From: Saprospirales bacterium
Lineage (GTDB): Bacteria; Bacteroidota; Bacteroidia; Chitinophagales; Saprospiraceae
Direction: 5' to 3'
Assembly (NCBI GenBank): GCA_002698985.1
Contig: PAAY01000073.1
Span: forward strand, 1-40,096
Length of the DNA: 40,096 nt
The notes under the pieces were generated by a model, which was not told the origin of the DNA, searched no databases, and saw only the letters and a list, made by a program, of their open reading frames with translations. Of the stretch, positions 24,068-32,396 are shown in pieces. Both the position numbers and the translations under genes were made by a program. Each line of letters opens with the position of its first letter. Position 1 is the stretch's first letter.

Positions 24068-25750
24068 ATGAAGTTGAAACTCCTTTTGAACACTTTCATC
24101 CTAACGATACCGATGTTGGTCATGGCCCAGTCTGCTGCGCCACCTGAAAACTGGCAGCACCTCGATAAACTGGCGGATGGTTACATGGGCGTCAGTTCCG
24201 AACAGACTTACAACAACCTCCTCAAAGGAAAAGAATCAGTTCCGGTGGTTGTTGCGGTAATCGATGGAGGTGTGGACTATATGCACGAAGACCTCAAAGA
24301 TGTAATGTGGCACAACCCCGGCGAAATCCCCGACAACAACATCGATGACGATGGCAATGGCTATGTGGACGATGTTTACGGCTGGAACTTCATCGGTGGA
24401 AAAGACGGCAAAAACGTTCACCAGGACCAGTTGGAGATCACCCGCCTGGTCGCCTGGTACAAGACCCGCTTCGACGGTGTTGATCGCGACAAATTGTCGA
24501 AGAAAGAAAAGAAGGAATACGACCGCTACTTGAAGCTCAAAGAGACCGTTGAGGAAGAGCATCACAAGGCGGAAAACAACATGAAGATGTACACCGGCAT
24601 TCTGGAATCGGTAAACAAGGTGCTCGAGCAAATTGGAAAGGAAGAGCCTACTTCTGAAGATCTGAGCAACTTTGAATCTACCGACCCTTCATTGATTCAG
24701 GCCTCAAAGATTCTGGCCTCTATGGTGGACGACGGTGCCACCATTGAAGAAGTCAAGGAACAGATCCAGGGTGGTATTGACTATTTCGGCAGTCAGGCCA
24801 ACTACCACTACAATGTGGACCTGAACGTGCGCACCATCGTTGGTGACAACTACGCCAACTCCTATGAGCGCTACTATGGCAATAAAGACGTGAAAGGCCC
24901 GGATGCCAGTCACGGCACCCACGTTGCAGGTATCATCGGTGCCACCCGCGGCAATGGCATTGGCATGGACGGCATCGCAGACAATGTGCAGATCATGGCC
25001 ATCCGCTGTGTTCCCGACGGCGATGAGCGCGACAAGGATGTGGCAAATGCTATCATTTACGCTGTTGACAACGGTGCTTCTATCATCAACATGAGCTTTG
25101 GAAAAGGTTATTCCTGGGACAAAGAAGCCGTTGACAAAGCCGTCAGGTATGCCGAAAAGCACGACGTGCTTTTGGTACACGCTGCCGGAAACTCCCACCA
25201 GAACAATGATGTCGAGCCGAACTATCCCAATGACAAGTACCAGAAGCGCGGCCTGTTTGGTCCAAAAAAGGCCAAGAACTGGATTGAAGTAGGAGCCCTG
25301 TCGTGGAAGGGTGGTGAAGATGCAGCAGCCACTTTCTCCAATTACGGAAAAGAAAACGTTGACCTTTTCGCTCCGGGTGTGGCCATCTATTCAACCACTC
25401 CTGAAAACAACTACGCAAAATTCCAGGGTACCAGTATGGCCTCTCCGGTGGTTGCCGGCGTGGCTGCCATGCTCCGTTCCTACTATCCAGACCTGACTGC
25501 CCGCCAGGTGAAAGACATCCTGATGAGCACCACCGTGCGCAGCAAGGACATGGAAAAAGTGAAGTTGCCGGGAGGCGATGGGAAAGTTGTTCCCTTTACC
25601 GACCTGTGTGTAACCGGCGGTGTCGTGAATGCTTTCGAAGCCGTCAAAAAAGCCGAAACCGTAAAAGGCAAGAAGAAAGGCAAGAAAGGTGGCAAGGGCT
25701 ACAATGGTGGCGGAAAAGCCCCTAAAAGCAAAAAATCACCGAGGGTGTAA
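24068..25750 (+). CDS. S8 (subtilisin-like) serine protease with large insertion between Asp and His
   Basis: Exported protease of 560 residues. Signal peptide MKLKLLLNTFILTIPMLVMAQ. Triad: Asp66 (VAVIDGGVDYMHEDL), His282 (HGTHVAGIIGA), Ser456 (GTSMASPVVAGVAAML), with oxyanion Asn375 (HAAGNSHQNN). In ordinary subtilisins Asp and His are about 30 residues apart; here they are 216 apart. The insertion (about 105-270) is charged and probably helical (DKLSKKEKKEYDRYLKLK ... KAENNMKMY ... VNKVLEQIGKEEP), and may act as a coiled-coil or prodomain-like cap. The C-terminus is Gly/Lys-rich (KGKKKGKKGGKGYNGGGK) and lacks a Por domain, so it may be periplasmic or held at the surface. Codons are strongly biased, suggesting good expression. 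Confidence 0.92.
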   Translation: MKLKLLLNTFILTIPMLVMAQSAAPPENWQHLDKLADGYMGVSSEQTYNNLLKGKESVPVVVAVIDGGVDYMHEDLKDVMWHNPGEIPDNNIDDDGNGYVDDVYGWNFIGGKDGKNVHQDQLEITRLVAWYKTRFDGVDRDKLSKKEKKEYDRYLKLKETVEEEHHKAENNMKMYTGILESVNKVLEQIGKEEPTSEDLSNFESTDPSLIQASKILASMVDDGATIEEVKEQIQGGIDYFGSQANYHYNVDLNVRTIVGDNYANSYERYYGNKDVKGPDASHGTHVAGIIGATRGNGIGMDGIADNVQIMAIRCVPDGDERDKDVANAIIYAVDNGASIINMSFGKGYSWDKEAVDKAVRYAEKHDVLLVHAAGNSHQNNDVEPNYPNDKYQKRGLFGPKKAKNWIEVGALSWKGGEDAAATFSNYGKENVDLFAPGVAIYSTTPENNYAKFQGTSMASPVVAGVAAMLRSYYPDLTARQVKDILMSTTVRSKDMEKVKLPGGDGKVVPFTDLCVTGGVVNAFEAVKKAETVKGKKKGKKGGKGYNGGGKAPKSKKSPRV

Positions 25751-25769
25751 GCCCCGTGTTCAAAAGATA

Positions 25770-25803
25770 AAAAGGGCGGCATCAGTAATGGTGCCGCCCT
25801 TTT
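25770..25803. terminator. Bidirectional intrinsic terminator
   Basis: Perfect 12-bp stem AAAAGGGCGGCA (25770-25781) and TGCCGCCCTTTT (25792-25803) with a 10-base loop. It has A/T flanks on both sides and serves the convergent protease and DUF721 genes. Confidence 0.9.
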
Positions 25804-25806
25804 GTG

Positions 25807-26091
25807 TTAACGGATGATGATGTCTTTGATCACCTCGTCACCCAGCAGCTGATTCAGGGTTTTCCGGAGTTTTTCCCTTTCGTATGAGAGCTCCTGCTTC
25901 ACCGGAGAAGATTCCAGGGTAATGAACAGTTTGCCTCCTCTCAATTTCAGCTCTTTGGTGTACTGGTTGATGGTGGTACCCATTTTTTTGGTCCAGAATT
26001 CCTTGATGCGGGTTTCACTCAGTTTGTGATCCCACTTCATTTCCGACACCATCATCCTCAACACTTCTTTCAGGCTTTGTTCTTTTTCCAT
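25807..26091 (-). CDS. DUF721/DciA-like protein
   Basis: 94 residues from ATG 26091 (MEKEQSLKEVLRMMV); the open frame extends to 26193, but the extra residues are not family-like. The pattern SLKEVLRMMV ... KLSETRIKEFWTKKMGTTINQYTKELKLRGGKL ... LESSPVKQELSYEREKL fits DUF721, whose member DciA assists replicative-helicase loading in bacteria lacking DnaC. Bacteroidota members are short single-domain forms like this one. Function in replication is inferred from the family only. It stands alone, with a terminator downstream and repeats upstream. Confidence 0.75.
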   Translation of the reverse strand: MEKEQSLKEVLRMMVSEMKWDHKLSETRIKEFWTKKMGTTINQYTKELKLRGGKLFITLESSPVKQELSYEREKLRKTLNQLLGDEVIKDIIIR

Positions 26092-26280
26092 CTTCGTAAA
26101 ATTTCCATGAAAATTCTCCGGATACATTGCGAAAGTAATACCTTCGCCCCACACAAGCTCCACGAGTTTACCCACACCTTTATCCCAATCCAAAGCTGAT
26201 CAAGATTTCTTCCGCATGGCCGGATAAAAAGCCACACACCATGCCCGCCCCTTTCACGATGTATTTGTGAAGGGGGCACC

Positions 26281-26610
26281 TTTTTTTCTGCCTTCGGCAG
26301 AGTTTAGTCGCCTTCGGCGAGTTTAGTCCGCCTTTGGCGGAGTTTAAAACCTTTGGTTGGTTTAGTCGCCTTCGGCGAGTTTAGTCCGCTTTTGGCGGAG
26401 TTTAAAAACCTGCGGTTGGTTTAGTCGCCTTCGGCGAGTTTAGTTCGCCTTTGGCGGAGTTTAAAAACCTTTGGTTGGTTTAGTCGCCTTTGGCGAGGCT
26501 AGCCCGCCTGCGGCGGAGTTTAAAAACCTGCGGTTGGTTTAGTCGCCTTCGGCGAGGCTAGTCCGCCTGCGGCGGAGTTTAGACGGCTTCGCCGTGTTTA
26601 GGTGGGTGTA
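26281..26610. repeat. Tandem 58-59-bp repeat made of three mini-hairpins
   Basis: Units start at 26303, 26361, 26420, 26479 and 26538 (the last partial). Each contains CGCC-TTC-GGCG, CCGCC-TTT-GGCGG and AACC-TTT-GGTT hairpins with 3-base loops, separated by GTTTA (or the variant GGCTA). Substitutions between copies preserve pairing. The flanks continue the same style (CTGCC-TTC-GGCAG at about 26288, ACGGC-TTC-GCCGT at about 26582). No open frame of interest is present. Confidence 0.92.
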
Positions 26611-26825
26611 CGTATAGTTGATATGTTGACCTTGCCCCCCAAACTCTAAACCCTACACCCTAAACTTCTTAACCACAGAGTTTAATAGAGTTGTTTCACG
26701 GAGTTGCACATAGTTTTGACACGGAGTTCCACGGAGCTAGCGCCCAAGCCCTAAACCCTACACCCTACACCCTAAACCCTAAACTCTACACCCTAAACTC
26801 TAAACTTACTTGCAGTGCAACTGCT
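26611..26825. repeat. Composite repeat copy in inverse orientation with CCCTAAA units
   Basis: On the minus strand this matches the 3' half of the composite element: GTAGGGTTTAGGGCTTGGGC, GCTAGCTCCGTGGAACTCCG, several AACTC(C/T)GTG units, CTGTGGTTAAGAAGTTTAGG and GTAGGGTTTAGAGTTTGG. Plus-strand CCCTAAAC/CCCTACAC units fill 26643-26666 and 26747-26812. There is no GGATTAT module and no gene. Confidence 0.8.
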
Positions 26826-27923
26826 CTACTTTCTTCTGCGCTTGTTGTTTTTGTAATCGAGGAAGATGAACTCTCCGAGGCTGTCGAGGCGGCTGTAGAA
26901 GGCCTTTCCGTTGTTGGCACGGGTGAACTGATCAACGAAACGGACCAGGTAGGGGTCGGTGGCGATCATGAAAGTGGTGATGGGGATGTGCATCCGCCGG
27001 CATTTGACGGCCAGGGTGAGGGTTCGGTTCAGGATTTGGCGATCCAGGCCGAAAGCATTTTTGTAATAGCGCTTGCCCCTTTTGATGCAGGTGGGTTTGC
27101 CGTCGGTGATCATGAAGATCTGTTTGTTGGGATTGCGGCGTTTGCGCAGCAGATCGATGGCCAGTTCCAGGCCGGCGACGGTATTGGTATGGTAAGGACC
27201 CACTTCCAGGTAAGGGAGGTCGCGTATTTGGATCTGCCAGGCGTCATTGCCGAAGACGATGATGTCGAGTGTGTCCTTCGGATAACGGGTGGTGATGAGT
27301 TCCGACAGGGCCATGGCCACCTTTTTGGCCGGGGTTATGCGGTCCTCGCCGTAAAGGATCATGCTGTGCGAGATATCGATCATCAGCACGGTGCTGGTTT
27401 GGCTCTGGTAGTGCGTTTCCCGTACTTCGAGGTCGTCGGGGGTGAGCCGGAAGTTGTCGATACCGTGGTTGATGTGGGCATTTTTCATGGTTTCCGACAT
27501 GGCGATGCTTTCCAGGTCGTCACCGAATTCATAGGGGCGCAGGTCAGAGGTGTATTCGTCGCCTTTGCCTTCGAAGCGGGCGTTGTGGTTGCCCAGGCGG
27601 GTTTTCTTCAGTTGTCCGAAAATATCGTCGAGGGCATTTCTCCGAAGGGCGATTTCCATTTTTGATGTCGGAATGAAACCCGGCTTGCCGCGCCGCTCGC
27701 CTTCCTCGATCAGGCCCTTGTCGATGAGGTCCTGAATGAAGTCGGCCATGCCGTAATCATCGGTGGTGATATTGTACTGCCGGTCCAGCTCGGTGAGCCA
27801 GGAAAGGGCTTCGGTAACATCTCCGGAAATGTACAGGAGCAGTTCCTGAAACAATTTGAGCAGCTGGTCAAAGACCGAGCCTGCTGATTCCGGGTCGTAT
27901 TCTGAAAAGTTCCAGCCGATCAT
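26826..27923 (-). CDS. VWA-domain protein with intact MIDAS
   Basis: 365 residues. The N-terminal helical half (1-170) contains DDYGMADFIQDLIDKGLI, RRNALDDIFGQLKKT and DLRPYEFGDDLESIAMSETM. The von Willebrand A domain (about 175-350) has a complete metal-ion-dependent adhesion site: Asp183-x-Ser185-x-Ser187 (DISHSM), a threonine at 246 or 248 (HTNTVAG) and Asp274 (ITDGKP). No signal peptide, so it is cytoplasmic. Such stand-alone VWA proteins commonly work with a MoxR/RavA-type AAA+ ATPase to remodel or activate a target; no ATPase gene is next to it, so the partner is unknown. It is bounded by repeats on both sides. Confidence 0.85.
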   Translation of the reverse strand: MIGWNFSEYDPESAGSVFDQLLKLFQELLLYISGDVTEALSWLTELDRQYNITTDDYGMADFIQDLIDKGLIEEGERRGKPGFIPTSKMEIALRRNALDDIFGQLKKTRLGNHNARFEGKGDEYTSDLRPYEFGDDLESIAMSETMKNAHINHGIDNFRLTPDDLEVRETHYQSQTSTVLMIDISHSMILYGEDRITPAKKVAMALSELITTRYPKDTLDIIVFGNDAWQIQIRDLPYLEVGPYHTNTVAGLELAIDLLRKRRNPNKQIFMITDGKPTCIKRGKRYYKNAFGLDRQILNRTLTLAVKCRRMHIPITTFMIATDPYLVRFVDQFTRANNGKAFYSRLDSLGEFIFLDYKNNKRRRK

Positions 27924-27939
27924 TGAGATGTGTTTTTGA

Positions 27940-28124
27940 TTGGTTTATAGGGATTATGGAGGATTATAAAGGATTATAAAGGATTATGGAGGATTATGGA
28001 GGATTATGGAGGATTATGGAGGGCCAAGGGTATAGGCTGCTGCTCCTCGATTCCTCAAATCCTCCCCCGATCCCGAAGGATTTCGGGATTCGGGGCTCGA
28101 TTCCTCGATTCTTCAGTTCCTCAT
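27940..28124. repeat. GGATTATGGA array and GAGGAACTGAG/CCCGA repeat
   Basis: About seven GGATTATGGA/GGATTATAAA units lie at 27948-28023, upstream of the VWA gene. After them come ATTCCTCAAATCCTC-type units and the palindromic segment ATCCCGAAGGATTTCGGGAT (28071-28090) up to 28124. On the coding strand of the DUF255 gene this starts just after its TAG as ATGAGGAACTGAAGAATCG. Confidence 0.85.
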
Positions 28125-30230
28125 CTACTTCATTAATTCAAGCGCCCTGTCCACCTCTTCCACAGGCAACTTACAGACCTTGTTCTGACAAACGTAAATG
28201 TAAGTGGCGCCATCCTGCAGCTTGTCCTTCAACAACTCGAGGCTGCCTTCGGTTTCACCGCCCAGCAACATGGCGTTGGGCAAATAGTTCGTCAGTAGGG
28301 CATCCCGTTTTTGTTGGGCCTCTGGCCCGACGATGGCCACTTCATAAGGCATGCGCAGACAATCCATGTACACCTGGCACCACATGGAGTAGTAATCCGG
28401 AGCGTTTGACTGGTGAATTTGCCCGGCCATGGCGGCCATCAGACCACGGGCCTTGTCCATCCACTCCTGATTGTAGAAATAGTCACCCAAAATGAGCAGG
28501 TTGTGGGTCATGACCGAATTGGAACCCGGGATGACGTTGTCGGTGATTTCCTTCTTGCGGGTCACCAGCGGCGGGTCCAGGTCGGAGGTGTAAAAGAAGA
28601 AGCCCGTCTCGTCATCGGTAAAGTGGGTGAGGGCGTATTCGGTGAGGTCTTTGGCGTCGTAGAGCCACTTTTCATCAAAGGTCACTTCGTAAAGTGCGGT
28701 GAAGGCTTGTGCCGTCAGTGCATAGTCGTCCAGGAAAGCGTTGATGGAAGATTTGCCGTCTTTGAAATTGCGGTTCAAGCGGTGGTCTTCCTGCATCATG
28801 TTTTGCCGAAGGAAATTACCGTTTTTGAGCGCCATGTCGAGGTAGGCTTTTTCTCCGAAGGCACGCCAGGCATCCACCAGGCCTTTCAGCATCAGGGCGT
28901 TCCAGGAGGTGAGCACCTTGTCGTCGAGGCGGGGACGGATGCGCTTGCTGCGTGCTTCGAACAGTTTCTCTTTCGACTTCGCAATGGAGGCCTCCGCATC
29001 CGTCAGGCTCATGTTGTGCTTTTGGGCCACACTCGCCAGGTCTTTCCGTATGTGCAGGATGTTTTTGCCCTCTTCCCAGTTACCTTTTTCTGTCACTTCG
29101 TAAAAATCGCAAAACAAGGCAGCGGCGGCCGGGTCTGCCAGCACCTGGTCTATCTCTGCCTTCGTCCAAACGTAGAACTTGCCTTCTACCCCCTCGCTTT
29201 GGGCATCCAGCGAGGAGTAAAAGCCGCCTTCCGGTGAGGTCAATTCCCTTTTTACGAATTCAATGGTTTGGGCAGCTATGTTGCGATACAGTTCTTTGCC
29301 GGTTACTTGGTAAGCATGGGCATAGAGGCTGACCAACTGGCCGTTGTCATAGAGCATTTTTTCAAAGTGTGGAATCTGCCAGCGTTCATCGGTGGCATAG
29401 CGGGCAAAACCACCGCCCAGGTGGTCGTAAATGCCGCCGGCAGCCATTTGATCCAGGGTGGTTGTCACTGCTTCGAGGGCTTTCAGGTTGCCGTTGTAGT
29501 GGTGGTATTCCAACAGGAACTCGTAGTTGGCAGGCATGGGGAATTTGGGTGCTCCCTGGCGACCTCCCCAGCGGTAGTCGATCTTCTGGAGCAAAGCCTC
29601 CGCCACGTCATTCATCACCTCATCCTCAAAAGCTGCATTGGGTGATGCTCCCGGCACTTCATCGCTCTGACCGATGCCGGCGGTCAGGTCGTTGGCGTAT
29701 TGGGTGACCTTTTGCGGATCGTTTTGCCACTCGTTTTTGAAGTATTCCAGAATTTCCATCCAGTTTTTCTTCGGAAAATAGGTGCCGGCCCAAACCGGAC
29801 GTCCGTCGGGCAGGGCAAAGGCGTTGAGGGGCCAGCCACAACCACCCTGTGCCGCCAGTTGGCAGGCGGTCATGTAGATGTCGTCCACATCGGGGCGTTC
29901 TTCACGGTCCACTTTTATTGCGACGAAATGCTCATTCATGATGGCGGCCACGGTGGAGTCCGAAAAGGATTCTTTTTCCATCACATGGCACCAGTGGCAG
30001 CTGGAATAGCCGATGCTGATGATGAGCAGCTTGTTTTCTTCCTTTGCCTTTTTCAGGGCTTTTTCGCCCCAGGGGTACCAGTTGACGGGGTTGTGGGCGT
30101 GTTGCAGCAGGTAGGGGCTGCTTTCGTGGATGAGCTCGTTGGTGTAAGCGTGCTGGCCATCCGAAGAAGTGGTTTTGCACGCTGCTAGGCTGATTATTGC
30201 GACGAAAAAGAAAAAGCGAAAAATGTACAT
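28125..30230 (-). CDS. DUF255 thioredoxin-domain lipoprotein (YyaL/SSP411 family)
   Basis: 701 residues. Predicted lipoprotein: [18 protein letters not shown] with lipidated Cys18. A thioredoxin-like DUF255 domain follows (about 28-190): [20 protein letters not shown], redox CxxC at Cys78/Cys81 (SSCHWCHVM), [11 protein letters not shown] and [15 protein letters not shown]. The remainder is an (alpha/alpha)6-barrel-like glycosidase fold seen in YyaL/spermatogenesis-associated protein 20 homologues ([47 protein letters not shown]). Length and order match the family; the biochemical role of the family is poorly defined. The lipid anchor places this one outside the cytoplasm. Its promoter is in the divergent region shared with lysA. 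Confidence 0.9.
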   Translation of the reverse strand: MYIFRFFFFVAIISLAACKTTSSDGQHAYTNELIHESSPYLLQHAHNPVNWYPWGEKALKKAKEENKLLIISIGYSSCHWCHVMEKESFSDSTVAAIMNEHFVAIKVDREERPDVDDIYMTACQLAAQGGCGWPLNAFALPDGRPVWAGTYFPKKNWMEILEYFKNEWQNDPQKVTQYANDLTAGIGQSDEVPGASPNAAFEDEVMNDVAEALLQKIDYRWGGRQGAPKFPMPANYEFLLEYHHYNGNLKALEAVTTTLDQMAAGGIYDHLGGGFARYATDERWQIPHFEKMLYDNGQLVSLYAHAYQVTGKELYRNIAAQTIEFVKRELTSPEGGFYSSLDAQSEGVEGKFYVWTKAEIDQVLADPAAAALFCDFYEVTEKGNWEEGKNILHIRKDLASVAQKHNMSLTDAEASIAKSKEKLFEARSKRIRPRLDDKVLTSWNALMLKGLVDAWRAFGEKAYLDMALKNGNFLRQNMMQEDHRLNRNFKDGKSSINAFLDDYALTAQAFTALYEVTFDEKWLYDAKDLTEYALTHFTDDETGFFFYTSDLDPPLVTRKKEITDNVIPGSNSVMTHNLLILGDYFYNQEWMDKARGLMAAMAGQIHQSNAPDYYSMWCQVYMDCLRMPYEVAIVGPEAQQKRDALLTNYLPNAMLLGGETEGSLELLKDKLQDGATYIYVCQNKVCKLPVEEVDRALELMK

Positions 30231-30252
30231 GCCAGAGAGTTTGATAAGGCCC

Positions 30253-30260
30253 CAAAGCTA
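30253..30260 (-). promoter_or_regulatory. -7 element TAGCTTTG for the DUF255 lipoprotein
   Basis: Exact TAnnTTTG on the minus strand, 22 bases before ATG 30230. It is divergent from the lysA box 75 bases away. Confidence 0.5.
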
Positions 30261-30334
30261 AGGGAACATTTGAAGTCTAAAGTGCCCCCGCTTCATTGAA
30301 CCCTTCGGGGCAAGCTACAAAGCCGCCAAAAGCC

Positions 30335-30342
30335 TATCTTTG
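30335..30342 (+). promoter_or_regulatory. -7 element TATCTTTG for the lysA-valS operon
   Basis: Exact TAnnTTTG, 72 bases before ATG 30415. It overlaps the in-frame ATG-like start at 30340, so that longer frame cannot be the translated form. Confidence 0.5.
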
Positions 30343-30414
30343 CGGGCATTTTTGAAACCCGGTGCTACTGGTTGGTTCACTACCATTGAAAAGGCGCCCG
30401 CAAGTCATTTAGAA

Positions 30415-31686
30415 ATGAAGCTTCAAAACGACCGCTACCTCTTTTCGGGGGGCATCGATCCGCTGCAACTGGTTGAAAAATACGGCACTCCGCTGTACGT
30501 CTACAATGCCGAAACCATCCAGGCACAATACAAGCGGATGGTGAGCGCTTTTTCAGTGCCCCGCCTTCACATCAATTACGCCTGCAAAGCCAACAGCAAC
30601 ATCAACATCATGAAATTGCTGAAAAACCTGGGTGCGGGACTCGACGCTGTGTCCATCCAGGAGGTGCAGACAGGCCTTAAAGTGGGCTTCGCTCCGCAAC
30701 ACATAACTTTTACCCCCAACAGCGTGGCGCTGGATGAACTGGAAGAAGCTCACAAGCTGGGCGTCCGGATCAACATCGACAACATTTCCATTCTGGAACA
30801 ATTCGGCCATGCCTTTCCGGGGGTGCCGGTGGGCATCCGCATCAACCCCCACATCATGGCGGGTGGCAACACCAAAATATCCACCGGACACATCGACAGC
30901 AAGTTTGGCATTTCCATCCACCAGATGCCCCACGTGCTCAAGATTGTTGAAGCCATTGGAATTCCCATCGATGGGCTGCACATGCACACCGGTTCTGACA
31001 TCCTGGATGCCGAGGTGTTCCTGCAGGCCGCAGAAATCCTGCTCAATACGGCCACCCATTTCGACCAACTGGACTACATCGATTTCGGCAGTGGCTTCAA
31101 AGTGCCTTACAAACCCGACGACTTCGAGACCGACATCGAGGATTTTGGGGAGAAGCTGTCGGCACGCTTCAGGGAATTCTGCCGGGAGTACGGCAAGGAC
31201 CTCGCACTGGTCTTTGAGCCGGGCAAGTTTCTGGTGAGCCAGTCAGGTTATTTCCTGGCACGGGTCAATGTGGTTAAGCCCACACCTTCCACGCTTTTTG
31301 CAGGACTGGATACGGGCCTCAACCACCTCATCCGCCCCATGTTCTACAACTCCTATCACCACATCGAGAACATCAGCAACCCCGGTGGCAAGCCCCGCAT
31401 TTACACGGTGGTGGGTTACGTTTGCGAGACGGACACTTTCGGCTCCAACCGCAAAATTGCCGAGATTCACGAAGGGGATATTCTCTGTTTCCACAATGCC
31501 GGGGCTTATGGTTTTGCCATGGCCAGCAATTACAACTCCCGGCCCCGCCCGGCGGAAGTGCTGCTCATGGATGGCAAAGACTACCTCATCCGGCGGCGAG
31601 AGACCCTGGATGACATCCTGCGCAACCAGGTGGAACTGGATTTTGACGAAGCAAAAGAACACCAACAAAATGTGCTCAATGCCTGA
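30415..31686 (+). CDS. lysA: Diaminopimelate decarboxylase
   Basis: PLP-dependent fold-type III (alanine-racemase-like barrel) enzyme that decarboxylates meso-diaminopimelate to L-lysine, the last step of lysine synthesis. 423 residues from ATG 30415 (MKLQNDRYLFSGGIDPLQL); the upstream extension to 30340 overlaps the promoter. PLP lysine Lys58 in YACKANSN; HMHTGSDI; phosphate-binding region DFGSGFKVPY; Arg/Glu active-site segment VFEPGKFLV; Cys337 in YVCETDTF, where many LysA proteins have CESGD; and FHNAGAYGFAMASNYN near the C-terminus. These changes are seen in the Bacteroidota branch and do not suggest loss of function. First gene of an operon with the histidine-phosphatase-like lipoprotein and valS. 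Confidence 0.92.
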   Translation: MKLQNDRYLFSGGIDPLQLVEKYGTPLYVYNAETIQAQYKRMVSAFSVPRLHINYACKANSNINIMKLLKNLGAGLDAVSIQEVQTGLKVGFAPQHITFTPNSVALDELEEAHKLGVRINIDNISILEQFGHAFPGVPVGIRINPHIMAGGNTKISTGHIDSKFGISIHQMPHVLKIVEAIGIPIDGLHMHTGSDILDAEVFLQAAEILLNTATHFDQLDYIDFGSGFKVPYKPDDFETDIEDFGEKLSARFREFCREYGKDLALVFEPGKFLVSQSGYFLARVNVVKPTPSTLFAGLDTGLNHLIRPMFYNSYHHIENISNPGGKPRIYTVVGYVCETDTFGSNRKIAEIHEGDILCFHNAGAYGFAMASNYNSRPRPAEVLLMDGKDYLIRRRETLDDILRNQVELDFDEAKEHQQNVLNA

Positions 31687-31687
31687 G

Positions 31688-32353
31688 ATGAATACAACAA
31701 CGAAGCTTTTCCGGGCTTTGCCCGGCTTGTTTTTTTTCGTCGCAATGGCGGTGCTGCTGCCGGCTTGCGGCCAGGATAAAGATGTCAGAGAGCAAGCCAC
31801 TAAAATGGCCATCGAGGAGTCCATTCCGGAAATGCTGCCCGCTGCCAAAGCGGAAGGGAAGATCGTCAGCCTCGACACCACCAAGATTGTGCTGGACAAT
31901 ACTTCCGTGATTGATTTGCCGAAGGACAAAGACGTGGCAACCATCTTTCTGGTGCGCAACGCCGAAACCAAAGAGGGCAGCACCGCACTGAGCGAAAAGG
32001 GTATGGCACGGGCCGGTTTTCTGGCCACCCAGTTGCAGAAAGCCCACCTCCTGCAGGTGTTTTGCAGCAAAGACAACGCCTCCCTTCAGACGGCCAACTT
32101 CGTGGCACGCTCCAATGAGGCCGAGCTGAACTACCTGAACACCTGGGACAGCCGAGAGATGGCAGCCACCCTCATTAGCTCTTACCGGGGCAAACGGGTG
32201 CTGCTGGTGGCTACTCCAGACCTGGTGTCCAAGCTGCTCCAGCACTACCTGGGCAACAAAAAGCTGAAAACTCCGGATAACGAGTACGAGAACATCTATG
32301 TCATCTTCGCAAAAGACCTGGGCGATGTAGAATTGCACCACCTTTTGTTTTGA
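31688..32353 (+). CDS. Histidine-phosphatase-like lipoprotein lacking catalytic residues
   Basis: 221 residues from ATG 31688, one base after the lysA stop (ATG 31679 overlaps it by eight bases). Lipobox LLPAC, Cys27. Residues about 83-215 follow the histidine phosphatase (SixA/phosphoglycerate mutase) pattern: VATIFLVRNAE, LSEKGMARAGFLATQL, VFCSKDNASLQTANFVA, VLLVATPDLVSKLL. But the phospho-accepting histidine of the RHG motif is Asn91 (RNA), the second arginine (S-x3-R-A-x-Q-T-A) is Ala131, and the second histidine (usually GH) is Thr176. Arg90 alone remains. It should therefore not be a phosphatase; a binding or structural role is possible. Transcriptionally and translationally coupled to lysA; valS follows after 43 bases. 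Confidence 0.8.
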   Translation: MNTTTKLFRALPGLFFFVAMAVLLPACGQDKDVREQATKMAIEESIPEMLPAAKAEGKIVSLDTTKIVLDNTSVIDLPKDKDVATIFLVRNAETKEGSTALSEKGMARAGFLATQLQKAHLLQVFCSKDNASLQTANFVARSNEAELNYLNTWDSREMAATLISSYRGKRVLLVATPDLVSKLLQHYLGNKKLKTPDNEYENIYVIFAKDLGDVELHHLLF

Positions 32354-32396
32354 TCCTGCAATCCCAAACGAACGATAAAAAATCAAGCTGAACAGT

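Noticed and set aside
26303-26580. CRISPR array
   Set aside because: The units are contiguous 58-59-bp tandem copies with no unique spacers, and there are no cas genes.
26643-26812. True telomere or eukaryotic contamination
   Set aside because: The TTTAGGG units are short, degenerate, embedded in composite repeats and lie between clearly bacterial genes.
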